In this document: in pieces, positions 56,301 through 64,000 of the stretch | How the letters are laid out: each line of letters begins with the position of its first letter | Position numbering within the stretch: position 1 is the stretch's first letter | Assembly (NCBI GenBank): GCA_018340375.1 | Contig: JAFFJZ010000091.1 | Coordinates: forward strand, 1 to 64,000 | Reading direction: 5' to 3' | DNA: 64,000 nucleotides | Source of the DNA: Gonatopus flavifemur | Lineage: Eukaryota > Arthropoda > Insecta > Hymenoptera > Dryinidae | Translations under genes and position numbers: made by a program | Notes under the pieces: generated by a model | Told to the model about the DNA's origin: nothing | The model's database searches: none | What the model saw: only the letters and a program-made list of their open reading frames with translations

Positions 56301-58247
56301 GACAATGAAGAAGTAATCGAAGCTGTAAATGGGTATTTTGAGGAGCTTGACGAACCAGTCTATAGAGTGGCATCACTAGACTAGAACACCACTATGAGAA
56401 ATGTATCAGCCTTGGAGGAGATTATGTTGAGAAATAAAAAAAAAAAAATTCTTAAAAACGTTGTTTTTCTTGGTCAGGCCGGAAACTTATCAATCCACCC
56501 TCGTACTTCCATACTTCTACAAGTGCCAGAATATCAGTCGATTGAACATCTTTTTTGGGGACGGTCACGTTCCAGCACGTGTAACGAACTCCTGTGACAC
56601 AATCTTTCATTAGAAAAAAAAAACAGTTTTTCATGTACCCCAAGACTTATTCAATATTTGTAAAAAAAACTTGAGTAGAGAATTTCTTTCTCTCTATGAG
56701 AAAAAAGATCAAGAAAATCAACTCATTTTCGAATCGCTTGATGAGAACCTTCCCTTAATCTTACTGAGATCTATACAAACACTGGTTGCTGTGGATTCGT
56801 TGATTTCATGTTTGTTCCTTGTTGTGACTTTTTATAATTGTCTAAATTCTGTGCATTATTGTCATGTCTGACGGACTGTACAACTTCCATGGAATTATTT
56901 GGCTGATTGAACAAGGCCTCCGTAAATTCGCTGCAAGGTCATTTTGTAATTCGAGTCATTTTTTGAAGTACAAGGAGAAAAATAATGTAGTAAAATAGTG
57001 TTATTTGGTAAAATGTCGTCGTAAATACTTGACAGTCTCGAAGGCTCTCTTAAAAAAAAAAAAAAATATCGGAGTTGTAATATTTCATTCCACATTTGCT
57101 GAGTACTTCTCAAGAGATGAGACATACACGGAGGAAAAACATTCTTTGGAATAACAAGAATCTTGCTATTTTAGTGAAGTCCATTTGTCATTACATGGAC
57201 AGCAAGGAGTTCGCTAAACTTAATGACAATTCATTTGTCAGCGAATCAAGCTTCGCAAGACTAGCGAAGTACTGATAATTATCACGAATCAGTTTGTAAA
57301 CGTAGCAAATTAGTTCGTTAACACAGCGAATTGTTATCGTTGGGTTATTCATTCCACTTAGCGGAAACGAATTTCTCAAAATACACTGAGAGAAAAAAAT
57401 CTTAAACTAAGAAAATATTGGTTTGACCGAGTCCAATCCGATATTTTCTTGAATCAAGAAAACTTTCTTCAAACGAAGACAACATCTACTCAGTTTGGAG
57501 GTTAACAACGTGACGTGGAGAAAATTTTCTTACCCCAAGTACGTATCTTATTTAGATAAGAAAAAAATTTATATTCTCAGACCAAAAAAATATGTTCTTA
57601 CGATTAAGCTAATTTTTCTGTCAGTGTAGCAAAATCTTTTTCCTCCGTGTGATAGTACTAATTCACTAGGAAATGTTTTAATTTTTATTGTATTATTTTT
57701 CTCTGTGTAAGTATTTATGGACTATTAGATAAATACCTCTCTAAGTCAAGATTCATCGATGTTATTAGGGTTTGCACATCTTCATGCATTGATGATGAGT
57801 CTGAATTTGTATTCCCTTCGAATTCCGGCAGTATATTGGACGCTCTACCAAACATTTATTCACATTTGAAGTAGTCTGTTAGTAATTTTGGTTATTCTGA
57901 ATGTCATTTAATTTGAAAAAATAAACATTTACAAATAGCTCCCGATTTGTGATGGAACGTGGTATGAATCCACATTCTTGAGCAGACTTGAAGCGTTTGA
58001 TGTTGAAGGCTGTTCTTGTGGTGATGCAATTGGTAGGGATAGTTTCTCGTGCTGCTCTGCTTTTCCATTCTGAATTTTTTCTTTATTTATTTTCTGTTTT
58101 GATTTAGGTAGAGGAATTTTCATGCACGTACTCAATTCACTGCAGAATAAAATATCTGTTAATTATTGATCAATAGAAATAAAATAAAAATGTAAAACGT
58201 ACCCAGACTTTTCTGTTCCGGACATTCGTGATCTTTTTTTTGTATTT
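47330..58247 (-). CDS. Second DUF4806 gene, 5'-incomplete exon model
   Basis: Minus-strand exons: 58247-58203, 58139-57933, 57844-57737, 56930-56777, 54299-54235, 54148-53979, 48765-48624 and 47616-47330. Phases agree throughout except between 56777 and 54299, where a join or small exon is unresolved. Early exons are low-complexity and charged (KIPLPKSKQKINKEK; QEQPSTSNASS). The DUF4806 region is GFPLQEEETFEKFEQFLQ, MVRCQKSAKEIAGSIFGESI, SFSWGGQSEGKRCLS, then the tail helix IRAWFKSMNQVRKRYHK. The last exon ends in repeats (PTEPQVLTEPQVPT) before the stop at 47330-47332. The N-terminal Trp/Pro region was not found upstream of 58247, so the model is incomplete. A copia element and a mariner lie in its introns. 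Function unknown; paralogous in domain to the plus-strand gene at 29872. Confidence 0.6.
48076..48185. repeat. Hairpin MITE in an intron
   Basis: 'gagactacacaataagtagtacctt' is mirrored by 'aaggtactatttgagggatttattgtgtagcctc'. Confidence 0.65.
49040..49161. repeat. MITE with CCCAGCCAGAAAT ends
   Basis: CCCAGCCAGAAATCTAATGT is mirrored by '...ATTTCTGGCTGGG'. It is full of ATCGATATC/TTCGATATC words. Outer blocks 'caaggaatatctctcatctgt' and 'gcagatgttccttg' suggest it sits inside another palindrome (about 48960-49215). Confidence 0.75.
49448..49619 (+). repeat. 5' LTR of the copia element
   Basis: TG...CA bounded, 172 bp. Contains 'tataaatatatctttc' as a plausible promoter TATA region and 'aataaaagttc' as a polyadenylation signal. 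Confidence 0.9.
49687..53568 (+). CDS. Copia Gag-Pol polyprotein, 1293 residues
   Basis: A single uninterrupted frame in copia order. Gag with a UBN2-like N-terminus (KLKGRENYGDWAFAVENFL) and a CCHC knuckle near residue 216 (CYKCNQTGHFKNKC). Protease with YVDSGAS near 259. Integrase with the HRRFGH...CEVCCEGK zinc module (about 393-432), HADVCGP near 456, SDNGGEF near 521 and the Glu in NGMSERLNRT. Reverse transcriptase with CKWVFKRK, LDVTTAFLNG and catalytic YVDDFF near 980. RNase H with DADWANN near 1144 and STEAEYMA. Every catalytic residue I would look for is present. The ATG lies 67 bases after the 5' LTR and the stop 38 bases before the 3' LTR. One frame rather than a Gag/Pol shift is usual for copia. 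Likely competent for retrotransposition, by inference from intactness only. Confidence 0.95.
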   Translation: MAANYIVNVPKLKGRENYGDWAFAVENFLVIEGLSKCITEVVAADDAKAKAKLILTIDASLHVHIKDAATTKDLWTKLKALFDDSGFARKINLLRNLISTRLENCDSMESYVNQLIETGQKLRGTGFNIDDEWIGSLLLAGLPDKFSPMIMAIEHSGIAITADSIKAKLLGMEEGSVQKSGSAFVSKTNKYGAKQRKNVGNTSSNTSSIPRKDIRCYKCNQTGHFKNKCPNVVSSDNNKQKTNAFSAVFLSGILSKSEWYVDSGASVHLTANERWIENITSQTSMQEIMVANKTKVPVVCSGDVKLTTVVGDTNIDVTVKNVLCVPELTTNLLSVSELIKNGNAVEFEKHGCKIYNKQKVLVATADLQDGVYRLNISKRSLMAAPAVITGQTWHRRFGHINSEYLNKMKNGLVDGLTYSENLNIEKKNCEVCCEGKQSRLPFQHQGNRAKNLLEIIHADVCGPMETTSIGGSKYFLIFEDDFSRMAFVYFLKRKDQVFEYLKEFKVLVENQQNAKIKIFRSDNGGEFCSTEFESYLKNQGIVHQKTNPYTPQQNGMSERLNRTIVEKAKCLLFDAQLEKIFWAEAVNTSVYLRNRSIASGLQKTPYELWTGQKPDVINLRIFGSTVMVHIPKEKRLKWDKKAEKHILVGYGENVKGYRVYNPKERTVLTSRDVIIMEDTKDEAIVVVNSDANTSVNTEEISDSVGDENQNKKVIQEVPEKGEKNSNILDEVEEFHTPINSDGEDLVAETQEINVATRKSARTPKPRTFEDYVTHLSVTDMNLEEDPVTIREALSRPDREKWRQAIKEELKCFEENKAWELIDVPNEGTIVDCKWVFKRKIDSENNVRFRARLVAKGFTQKAGIDFDETFSPVVRHSTLRLLMALSVKLNLNITHLDVTTAFLNGILKENVLMKVPEGFDSSDCTNKVLKSKKAIYGLKQSSRAWYEKVDDSLRALDYRKSEFEPCLYIKNKDECITIIAIYVDDFFIFSNDKIETDNLKAELSAKFRIKDLGQIKQCLGVKVNIDQQNNIITLDQEQYINQILKRFSMLNCKTVSTPIETNTKLDKSDCQIEVPYQQLIGSLMYIAMLTRPDISFPVSYLSQFNNCYDENHWKQAKRILKYLQGTKSYGLRFNRDDAELKGFVDADWANNSVDRKSYTGFCFNFSGSAISWESKKQNTVALSSTEAEYMAISAAAQEAIYLRNLIFDITGNAYCITLFNDNQSAQKLSMNPIFHKRSKHIDVRHHFIREAITNNLVKVEYLQTADMPADILTKGLGADKHHRFLQNLGIVNLK
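53607..53778 (+). repeat. 3' LTR of the copia element
   Basis: Same 172-bp sequence as the 5' LTR; followed by the AGAGA duplication. Confidence 0.9.
54637..54790. other. GC-richer island, unassigned
   Basis: Noticeably richer in G and C than its surroundings ('agcgggggccacggggggac', 'ctctaattacccccaatgg'). CCCCAATGGAG (54736) and its inverse CTCCATTGGGG (54781) form a palindrome of about 55 bp. No frame or RNA family was recognised. Confidence 0.35.
55211..56503 (+). mobile_element. Mariner element, 1293 bp
   Basis: Exact 33-bp inverted ends (CGAGGGTGGATTGATAAGTT... and its inverse), flanked by the TA duplication at 55209-55210 and 56504-56505. The size is standard for mariner. It lies between exons of the second DUF4806 gene, opposite in orientation. 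Confidence 0.95.
55374..56463 (+). pseudogene. Mariner transposase with a stop and a frameshift
   Basis: The first frame starts at ATG 55389 (MEKLENRAVIKYFYLKGLTP; the upstream in-frame codons are not typical). It holds the helix-turn-helix domains (about 1-110, with YSTVKQWVSEFK and SGHP) and the catalytic region: TVDETWVHHY (first Asp) and HHDNAPAHTS (second Asp). A TAA at 56205-56207 interrupts it directly before the third-Asp block YSPDLAPSDY (about 56223), which reads on in the same frame. A one-base shift follows near 56367, after which the usual C-terminal end (HHYEKCISLGGDYVEK) is readable in another frame. D-D-34-D spacing fits mariner. Two lesions make the copy non-autonomous, although its ends are intact and could still be mobilised. 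Confidence 0.9.
57126..57650. repeat. MITE with ACACGGAGGAAAAA ends, containing another
   Basis: 'acacggaggaaaaacattct' is mirrored by 'aaaatctttttcctccgtgt'. Inside, 57383-57628 forms a second element with CACTGAGAGAAAAAAATCTTA and an inverse-like end ('taagctaatttttctgtcagtg'). It sits in an intron of the second DUF4806 gene. Confidence 0.7.
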
Positions 58248-58469
58248 CTGTAAAAATTGACGTACGGATAAAGTGGCAAAATTCTATGTAATTTCACGTA
58301 AAATTCTCATATTGTATATAACGAGAATGTATCCCACAATTCGCTCAAAAATTATTTTAATATTCAATATTCATATTTTTTCATTCTGGAAACAACATGT
58401 TTCCGAGTCAAGAGGAGGCAAGTGCAGCCCAATGAAGATTTTTTGTCTTGTGTTATGCAATACATTTAA

Positions 58470-58860
58470 ATGTCTTTCAGATGTCCCCCAATGAAACGAA
58501 AAGACGTCGGGAAGATGTATTTTGAAATCATCTGAAAAATATCTCTCAGAGCTTTTTGCATCTTTTAGATGTATTTCGTCTAAAAGATATATTAAAAATG
58601 CCTAAAAGATAGATGATCTTGAAAAACAACTTTTCAACTTGAAATCTTCCTTGAGCCTCAACTCTCTGACGTCTGAAAGGTGTTTGAAAGATCTCTAAAA
58701 GATATCTTCAAGGATATCTTCACAGATATCTTCAAAGAAATCTGTTGAAGATCTTTTAGACATCTTTTAGACGTAAGAAGAAGTTAAGATATCTAAAAGA
58801 CGTCTGAAATTGTTACGTAAGCATCTTGAACATGTCTGAAAGATATCCCAAGACACGAAA
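58470..58860. repeat. MITE rich in AAAGATATCTT/TCTTTTAGAC words
   Basis: Dense repeats of 'atcttttagac', 'gtctaaaagat' and 'aagatatct' in both orientations, related to 10280-10475. Terminal boundaries are not clean. Confidence 0.55.
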
Positions 58861-58956
58861 TATTTATTGGGAGAGTGATGACAACCGGGGATTCCTCTCT
58901 TCCCAATTTATTATTTTATTCAATAGGAATGCATCGTTGATCAATTCTGTTGAAGC

Positions 58957-59120
58957 CCCTGCTCAAAGAATCTCATTGGACCGATTGATTCTCATTAATT
59001 CTGATGCAGAAAACCGATTCAAACCCATTGGGTATCAATTCTTAATGGGTTTTAATCAGTGTTCTGCATCGGAATCAACGAGAATCAATCGGTTCAATGA
59101 GATTCTTCAAGCAGGGGTCC
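58957..59120. repeat. Hairpin element
   Basis: CCCCTGCTCAAAGAATCTCA is mirrored by TGAGATTCTTCAAGCAGGGG, with arms of about 72 bp. It contains 'ggaccgattgattct', reminiscent of the unit start of the 142-bp satellite in the giant hAT element. Confidence 0.8.
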
Positions 59121-60199
59121 CTGGTCCAGTCACCACCTTCATTTTCTCCTTCTGCTTCCTTTGTATGGTCACGCTTGTCATCTGTCATATAAGTCACACC
59201 TACCATCCAATTAGAAATTGATAAAAAAAAGTCTTAGAATTCCTCTAAAAATTGAGATCTTATGAAGAATAATATATTTATTTGAATCAAAAAATATTTT
59301 TCCCTGTGTGGATACCCCAATTGTAATCTTTAAAAGAAAAATCATCATGGTACCAATGGAATAATTTCATTGACTGTTCGTCAATAAGTTGACTCCTTTC
59401 CCAACCATGATTATTATATGGAATTGTTTCCCTGAATGAATACTTACTATGACTATAATGATGATGATTATAATGATTTTTTTATGGTAGTATCTTCCTC
59501 TTGTTCACTTTGAATCCTTTCTGTTATGAATCTCTTGACTATTCCCAATTTATCTGATAATAAAAATTTTCATTCAGTATACAAGATTTAATTCGATAAC
59601 TACTCATGATAATGCCCATGTAAAACCCAATAAAGACGGAAATGTACCATTTGTGTATAGAATACGCGAGAATTTTGCATGTTTCCAATTTGGTCCTGGC
59701 TCGTAATCATCGACCAAGTAATCTATGAGTTTTGCATCAGACAGTCCAGTGGGCCACCAAAAAGATTTTTCCGTTAAATTTATCTATTTTTTATTTATTA
59801 TAGGTAAATTAACTTTTCCCTCCTCATTTTCGAACTCTTCAAGAACCACATACTTTCGCAGACGTGAGATATCATCCATTCTTGCAAACATTCTGAAAAA
59901 ATTCCCAATTCATCATGCAAATGATTATTGTAACAATACTGTGCTACGAATAAACATGTTTCTTACTAATGAATTGCCAACGCTTAATCCACTAAAAACA
60001 AAGCCAAATTCATTATACAAGGAAAATATATAATTGGTATGATATGAGTGCATCTGGAACATTTAAAAATTCTTGACAATAGGAAATAAAATATCAACAC
60101 GGTATGAAACTTTGATACGGTTCATAATACCTTAACAATTTGTTTTTCAGTGCAATAATATTTTTATTCTTGTAGCAATTACACTTTTCTTCATCACAG

Positions 60200-60322
60200 T
60201 TATCACTCGCTCAATACTTGGAGTATTCTGTACTAATGTTCGACGAAGATCTACTTCATGAGGTATCCATCATACTAAAAATGATTCGGGAGGTACTAAA
60301 AAATTTCGACCAATTGTATAAA
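60200..60322 (+). CDS. Candidate exon, unrecognised
   Basis: Between an acceptor (ttcatcacag|TTATC) and a donor (TATAAA|GTGAGA) lie 41 open codons in phase 0, including YLEYSVLMFDEDLLHEVSII and KMIREVLKNFDQLYK, a helical-looking peptide. A plus-strand frame at 59803-60033 might be a neighbouring exon. No family was recognised, and chance cannot be excluded in this AT-rich DNA. Confidence 0.25.
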
Positions 60323-61187
60323 GTGAGATATACTTTTTTATTTTCCTTCGCGTGAGGAATCACTTTCTTTCATCAATATTCTGATTTGAACGTATTTTAC
60401 CCATTAATTAGTTTGAATCAAACGTTTGTCTGAAGGTTTTCATGCCTAACTTTTTTTACGCAATTTGAAATCAAATAGTTTGAATTATATCATTAGAATT
60501 TCTTTTCTTGAATGAAATATGATTAAAAATACAAACATACAGGGATCTGGTTTTCGTAGTTATCTCAAATTCAATGTGAATAATTTCATCACATTTGAAT
60601 GGTTTTGGATAATAACTGAATATGATCAAATAGAAAAATCGCAGTCTGAAAATTCAACTGAATCACCAGTTGAATAAATTTAAATTGCATCCTCAAAGCC
60701 GAATTGGAAAAGTGATATTCTCATGAACAAATAATGTATTCTCAATGATACAAAACAAATTGCCATCATCAATGATCTTCTTCTAAAAGGGAAAAAACCT
60801 GAAAAGGTTTGAAAATTTCATGAAACACATGCTGATAAATTCCATTTTAAACCACAATTTTCTTTGTTTTTCGACGCATGTAACGCTCCATATATTAAAC
60901 GGGGATTCTTCAAAACGTTTCAAAATGTTATTAAATGTTCCCTTTTATTTTTCCATTAATTATTCATTGTGAATCTTGCATGAATGAATGATGAAACCCG
61001 TTGTTCCAATATAACATTTTTTATATGCCAAAAATACTAATACTTCGAGGGAATTCGTTACATGCAAGTGGAATAAGTAGCACACTGACAAAATCATATG
61101 GCGCTGATAACAATAGTGTAGAAACTACAACCAGAAGTTAGGCTATGATATTATGAGTTTGATTTGGGTCTGACAGCAGGCCTACAC
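60323..61187. other. Gene-free stretch
   Basis: Nothing beyond AT-rich sequence was recognised. Confidence 0.35.
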
Positions 61188-61432
61188 TGAGGAAAATTTC
61201 TTTGTATTAAGTACTATTTTTCTTCGTGAGCGAGGGACGTTGAAAGATTTCGATTATAAGTGCTCTCGATTATCACCATCAACGATGGGAAAAGAAGGTA
61301 GAATACGGCTGTCTAACCATCATAGGTGGTAAAAATGATCAGGAATCGAGAGTAATTATAGTCGAAATCTTTTGATCTCCCTGGCTCACAAAGAGAAATA
61401 GAACTTTCTGTGATGAATTTTTTCTCAGTGTT
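61188..61432. repeat. MITE with CACTGAGGAAAATT ends
   Basis: CACTGAGGAAAATTTCTTTG is mirrored by '...gatgaattttttctcagtg'. Internal 'gatttcgattataa' and 'ttatagtcgaaatc' pair too. The ends resemble those of 57383-57628 and 5806-6178 (the CTGAG(G/A)AAAA group). Confidence 0.7.
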
Positions 61433-61610
61433 TTATCATTATCACCATATATTTTTTTCAGTGCAATGATATCTGGGAAGAAGAAGGAGAAGAAGAAAAA
61501 TGAATTACAAAGAGAATTTTATAGCAAAGCCTGGTGTTGAAGTGACACAAACATTTTTTGCATGCTCACTGAAAACCTGCATGCATGCAAATAAACGAAA
61601 AAGCATCATA

Positions 61611-61871
61611 TCCCTGGCGGAAAATTTTTGTTGAATTTTGTTGACTCTCAGCACAGTGATGTTTCTATAAAATTCAATCAGAATTCTCAAACTTCAACGT
61701 ACTTAAATGAAAGTCAAGAAATTTCGCTGAAAGTTATTGAATTTTGAGCACAATTATTGAATTTTACTGAAATTTTGTTGAATTCAGTTGAATTTTGCTA
61801 ACTTTTTATGAAAACCCTTATGCTAAAAGTGAACGAAATTGAACGAAATTCAAAGAATTTTTCCCACTAGG
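61611..61871. repeat. MITE with ATCCCTGGCGGAAAATTTTT ends
   Basis: Left end 'atccctggcggaaaatttttg', right end 'gaatttttcccactagggat'. It contains repeated 'tgttgaattttg' words and lies just downstream of the DUF4218-like exon. Confidence 0.65.
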
Positions 61872-61934
61872 GATATTGATATATTCTAGCAGAATTTAGT
61901 TACTTGATATAATTTTAATACCTACTTTTCAATG

Positions 61935-62673
61935 TTAATTCAGCATTCTCGCAAATACCATTTGATTATCACTATACGGCATTGGAAAAAATTTGCCGGT
62001 AATATTTCTCACACTGGTGAAATAAATTGTAGTAGGATCTATCCGCTCAGCTACTTCAAGGCCAACCACATTTGAATCACATGGAGTATCAAATAAAACG
62101 CCACATTTGTGAAGTTTGTATCCACAAACATATAAATTATTACATGATAAATCTAAAGCAAAATAATGTATCATGATAATGCTACCATCATTGAGTTGAC
62201 AGTATTTGTCGGCTATTTTATTTCCTCGAAAAGTATACTCATCCGTATGTCCAGAAAAATTGACACTCGTGTGGCAAATTTTTAGGAAGAGGAAGTTCGG
62301 TACTGATGAAGCCATCTAATTCCATTGACTTTTGTTCGTGCGTGGCGTTGAAAACGTTCATTTCATGAAGTCGATTTGCAACTTGAACAGCCGGAAATCT
62401 AGCAGATCTGACTAAGGATCCTATTTGACCTAGGTAGCTTTCAAAACTGTAACAGGAATAGGACATAAGCGTCCCGTACTTTCGAACGTCATCGACCGTA
62501 TGAATGAGTGAATGAACATTAAAAGATGTGTACTCTTCGCCATACAAGGTTTTGAAATCAGTAACAAAGCAGCGGAGTAATTTTTTAGCATAATCTAACA
62601 TGTTTGGATCTTCAATTGCTAAATCATCATCAAGAATTCTATACGCCGTGTGCAAAAATAAAAAATGATTGTA
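61935..62673 (-). pseudogene. DUF4218-like transposase-type exon, frameshifted
   Basis: Beginning at an acceptor (GTAACAG|TACAATC, 62673) the minus strand reads YNHFLFLHTAYRIL, then YAKKLLRCFVTDFKTLYGEE, FNVHSLIHTVDDVRKYG and SFESYLGQIGSLVRSA. This is the pattern of the DUF4218 region of multicopy transposase-associated proteins (tnp2/CACTA-related in plants, widespread and mostly unnamed in arthropods, from memory). The frame stops at 62239, but the continuation (YTFRGNKIADKYCQLNDGS, then VGLEVAERIDPTTIYF, then VFARMLN and a stop at 61935) is in a second frame, so one indel near 62270 separates them. Upstream exons are not visible within reach. A possible matching N-terminal exon type occurs alone at 6697-6841. 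Probably a decayed transposon gene. Confidence 0.5.
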
Positions 62674-63634
62674 CTGTTACGTCAAAAGTCCGTGAACTCC
62701 TCAATAACGCACGATTATTTTAAGGAATTGCCAAATCAAGTTTGACAACCCCTTTGATCACCCCGCTTTAGATAGGATTGACCTATACAAGGACCAGGGT
62801 AGGATGTTTCTCAATGAAAATCGTTTCATATATGTTGAAATTGATATCTGTTTATTCCAGAAAAGAAAAAAGAATGAAAAGTTTGTTCATTTATAATATT
62901 TAGGGTGCTAGGAAATATAATCATATGATATTTTATAAAATATTTAATTAAATCGTTTAACTAGTATTCATGTAATGAGAAGAAAATATTCTAGGACATC
63001 GAGAATTGGTTGTGATTTTTTGATCGACCAATATATTTCTTTGGGGGTTACCCAATGAAAATTAACGATCTAGGGAAAAGAATATCTCATTTCACAAAGG
63101 AAACCGTGATTTTCTTTTGGAAACGCAATCAGCTTGTACTCCGAGGGTTACTCGGTAGTTATAAGTGATTATTCTTCCTATCGTGTTCATGACCTTATAT
63201 TGGATTCAAACTCTTCAATTCCTGCTCTTTCAGGTGTTAAAACATATTTATATACCCTTTAAACACGGGAGTAAAAGAGAAAGATTGAAGAATAGGAAGT
63301 ATCGTAGAGAAAGAGAGATATATACGAATAGAAAGAGAGAAATATACGAATAGAAAGAGAGGTATATATGAATAGAAAGAGAGAGATATCCGTCCTCCTG
63401 AAATACATGAAAATTTACGCATGTAGTCGAGTATGGGGAAAGAGGATCGCTCAGTTAGCTTCATTGCGATCGAAGGGAAATAAGGAAAAAGAAATTGGAT
63501 AGGAAAACTCTACTCAGAGAATCCTTGTACGACGAGCACTAATGCTGACAGAAGTACAAGGTTGGGATAGTAATTAGTGTTTGGAATGAGTTGTGGGAGA
63601 ATTCATGGAGATGTGATTGTAGAATACTGGGTTG
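62674..63634. other. Gene-free stretch with a GA-rich minisatellite
   Basis: No exon is supported. At about 63308-63395 a 22-base unit ('gaatagaaagagagaaatatac') repeats about four times with small changes. Confidence 0.55.
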
Positions 63635-63900
63635 TTAATCCCAATTTTCTTTAGGAGCGAAAAGTTCGCCTCTAATATCAAGAGATGCTAGGAATAAGTT
63701 TAAGTTTTCTAGCTCTCTTGTATAACGAACGAGATTTTTGTCATCTCGCGCCCCGTTTCTCAGAAAAATTCTTAGTTTGGGTTCCGGAGGGGGAAGATCA
63801 CCGCGGTCTGCCTTTTCATCCCGTTCCGCGATGCGCTGATTAATGCTACGAATTAATCTTTTAATTTGAGTTATCCTTTTGTTCACCCGGTCCCTCACTA
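63635..63900 (-). CDS. Last exon of an unrecognised gene (partial)
   Basis: From an acceptor (tttttatag|TGAGGGACC, upper limit 63900) about 87 codons run to a stop at 63635: RDRVNKRITQIKRLIRSINQ, then a Pro-rich turn (PPPEPKLRIF), then RYTRELENLNLFLASLDI, ending FAPKENWD. The two helices are strongly charged and coiled-coil-like. The composition is less AT-rich than the neighbourhood, which supports real coding. The remainder of the gene lies at or beyond the right edge, or in upstream exons not seen. Family not recognised. Confidence 0.45.
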
Positions 63901-64000
63901 TAAAAAACCAAAAAAAAACGTTGAAGTTGACTCGAGTTGAATTGCGATGATTTTGAAAGAAAATTCTAATAAAAGAGAAAAAGGAAGGTGGTTTTCATTA

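Noticed and set aside
59725..60033. Plus-strand frame possibly with an exon at 59803
   Set aside because: An acceptor-like site exists, but there is no family similarity and no consistent junction to the candidate exon at 60200-60322.

Overview
The window looks like AT-rich arthropod, most likely insect, DNA. Genes are split into short exons with GT-AG introns, and almost everything else is transposable elements. Present are an RTE-like LINE, a Ty1/copia element, a mariner, a hAT transposase, an element with a Cc8K15.2-like protein, and dozens of short inverted-repeat (foldback/MITE) elements. The host families recognised (DUF4806; Myb/SANT plus a small zinc-binding motif) are ones I associate with insects such as wasps or hemipterans. 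The species cannot be named from the sequence. No rRNA gene, convincing tRNA gene, CRISPR array or bacterial operon is present.

Layout. 1-965: repeat debris. 966-4963: a 4 kb DNA transposon with about 400 bp inverted ends and a frameshifted minus-strand protein gene. 4964-14984: gene-poor DNA filled with nested foldback elements, one clean non-autonomous hAT element (7316-8125) and one isolated candidate exon (6697-6841). 14985-29134: a 14.15 kb structure with inverted arms of about 2.4 kb (insertions excluded), ending in CAGTG and flanked by 8-bp repeats matching at 7 of 8 positions. Its centre holds a broken hAT transposase. Its arms hold a 142-bp tandem array, a tRNA-like Pol III promoter block and an internal MITE. 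An RTE-like LINE and a 929-bp TA-flanked element sit only in the left arm.

29135-39035: a plus-strand DUF4806 gene modelled in seven coding exons. 41697-45614: a minus-strand gene for a Myb/SANT-like protein with a Cys/His motif, carrying a frameshift. 47330-58247: a second DUF4806 gene on the minus strand, whose introns contain an apparently intact copia element with matching LTRs (49448-53778) and a decayed mariner (55211-56503). 58248-64000: more MITEs, a DUF4218-like transposase-type exon with a frameshift, and the last exon of an unrecognised minus-strand gene running off the right edge.

The most interesting object is the 14-kb foldback-like hAT element. It combines hAT termini and transposase with very long arms that contain satellite-like repeats. 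Because only one arm took the later insertions, the other arm is an internal empty-site control. Sequence matches were made by eye, so percentages are deliberately not given.
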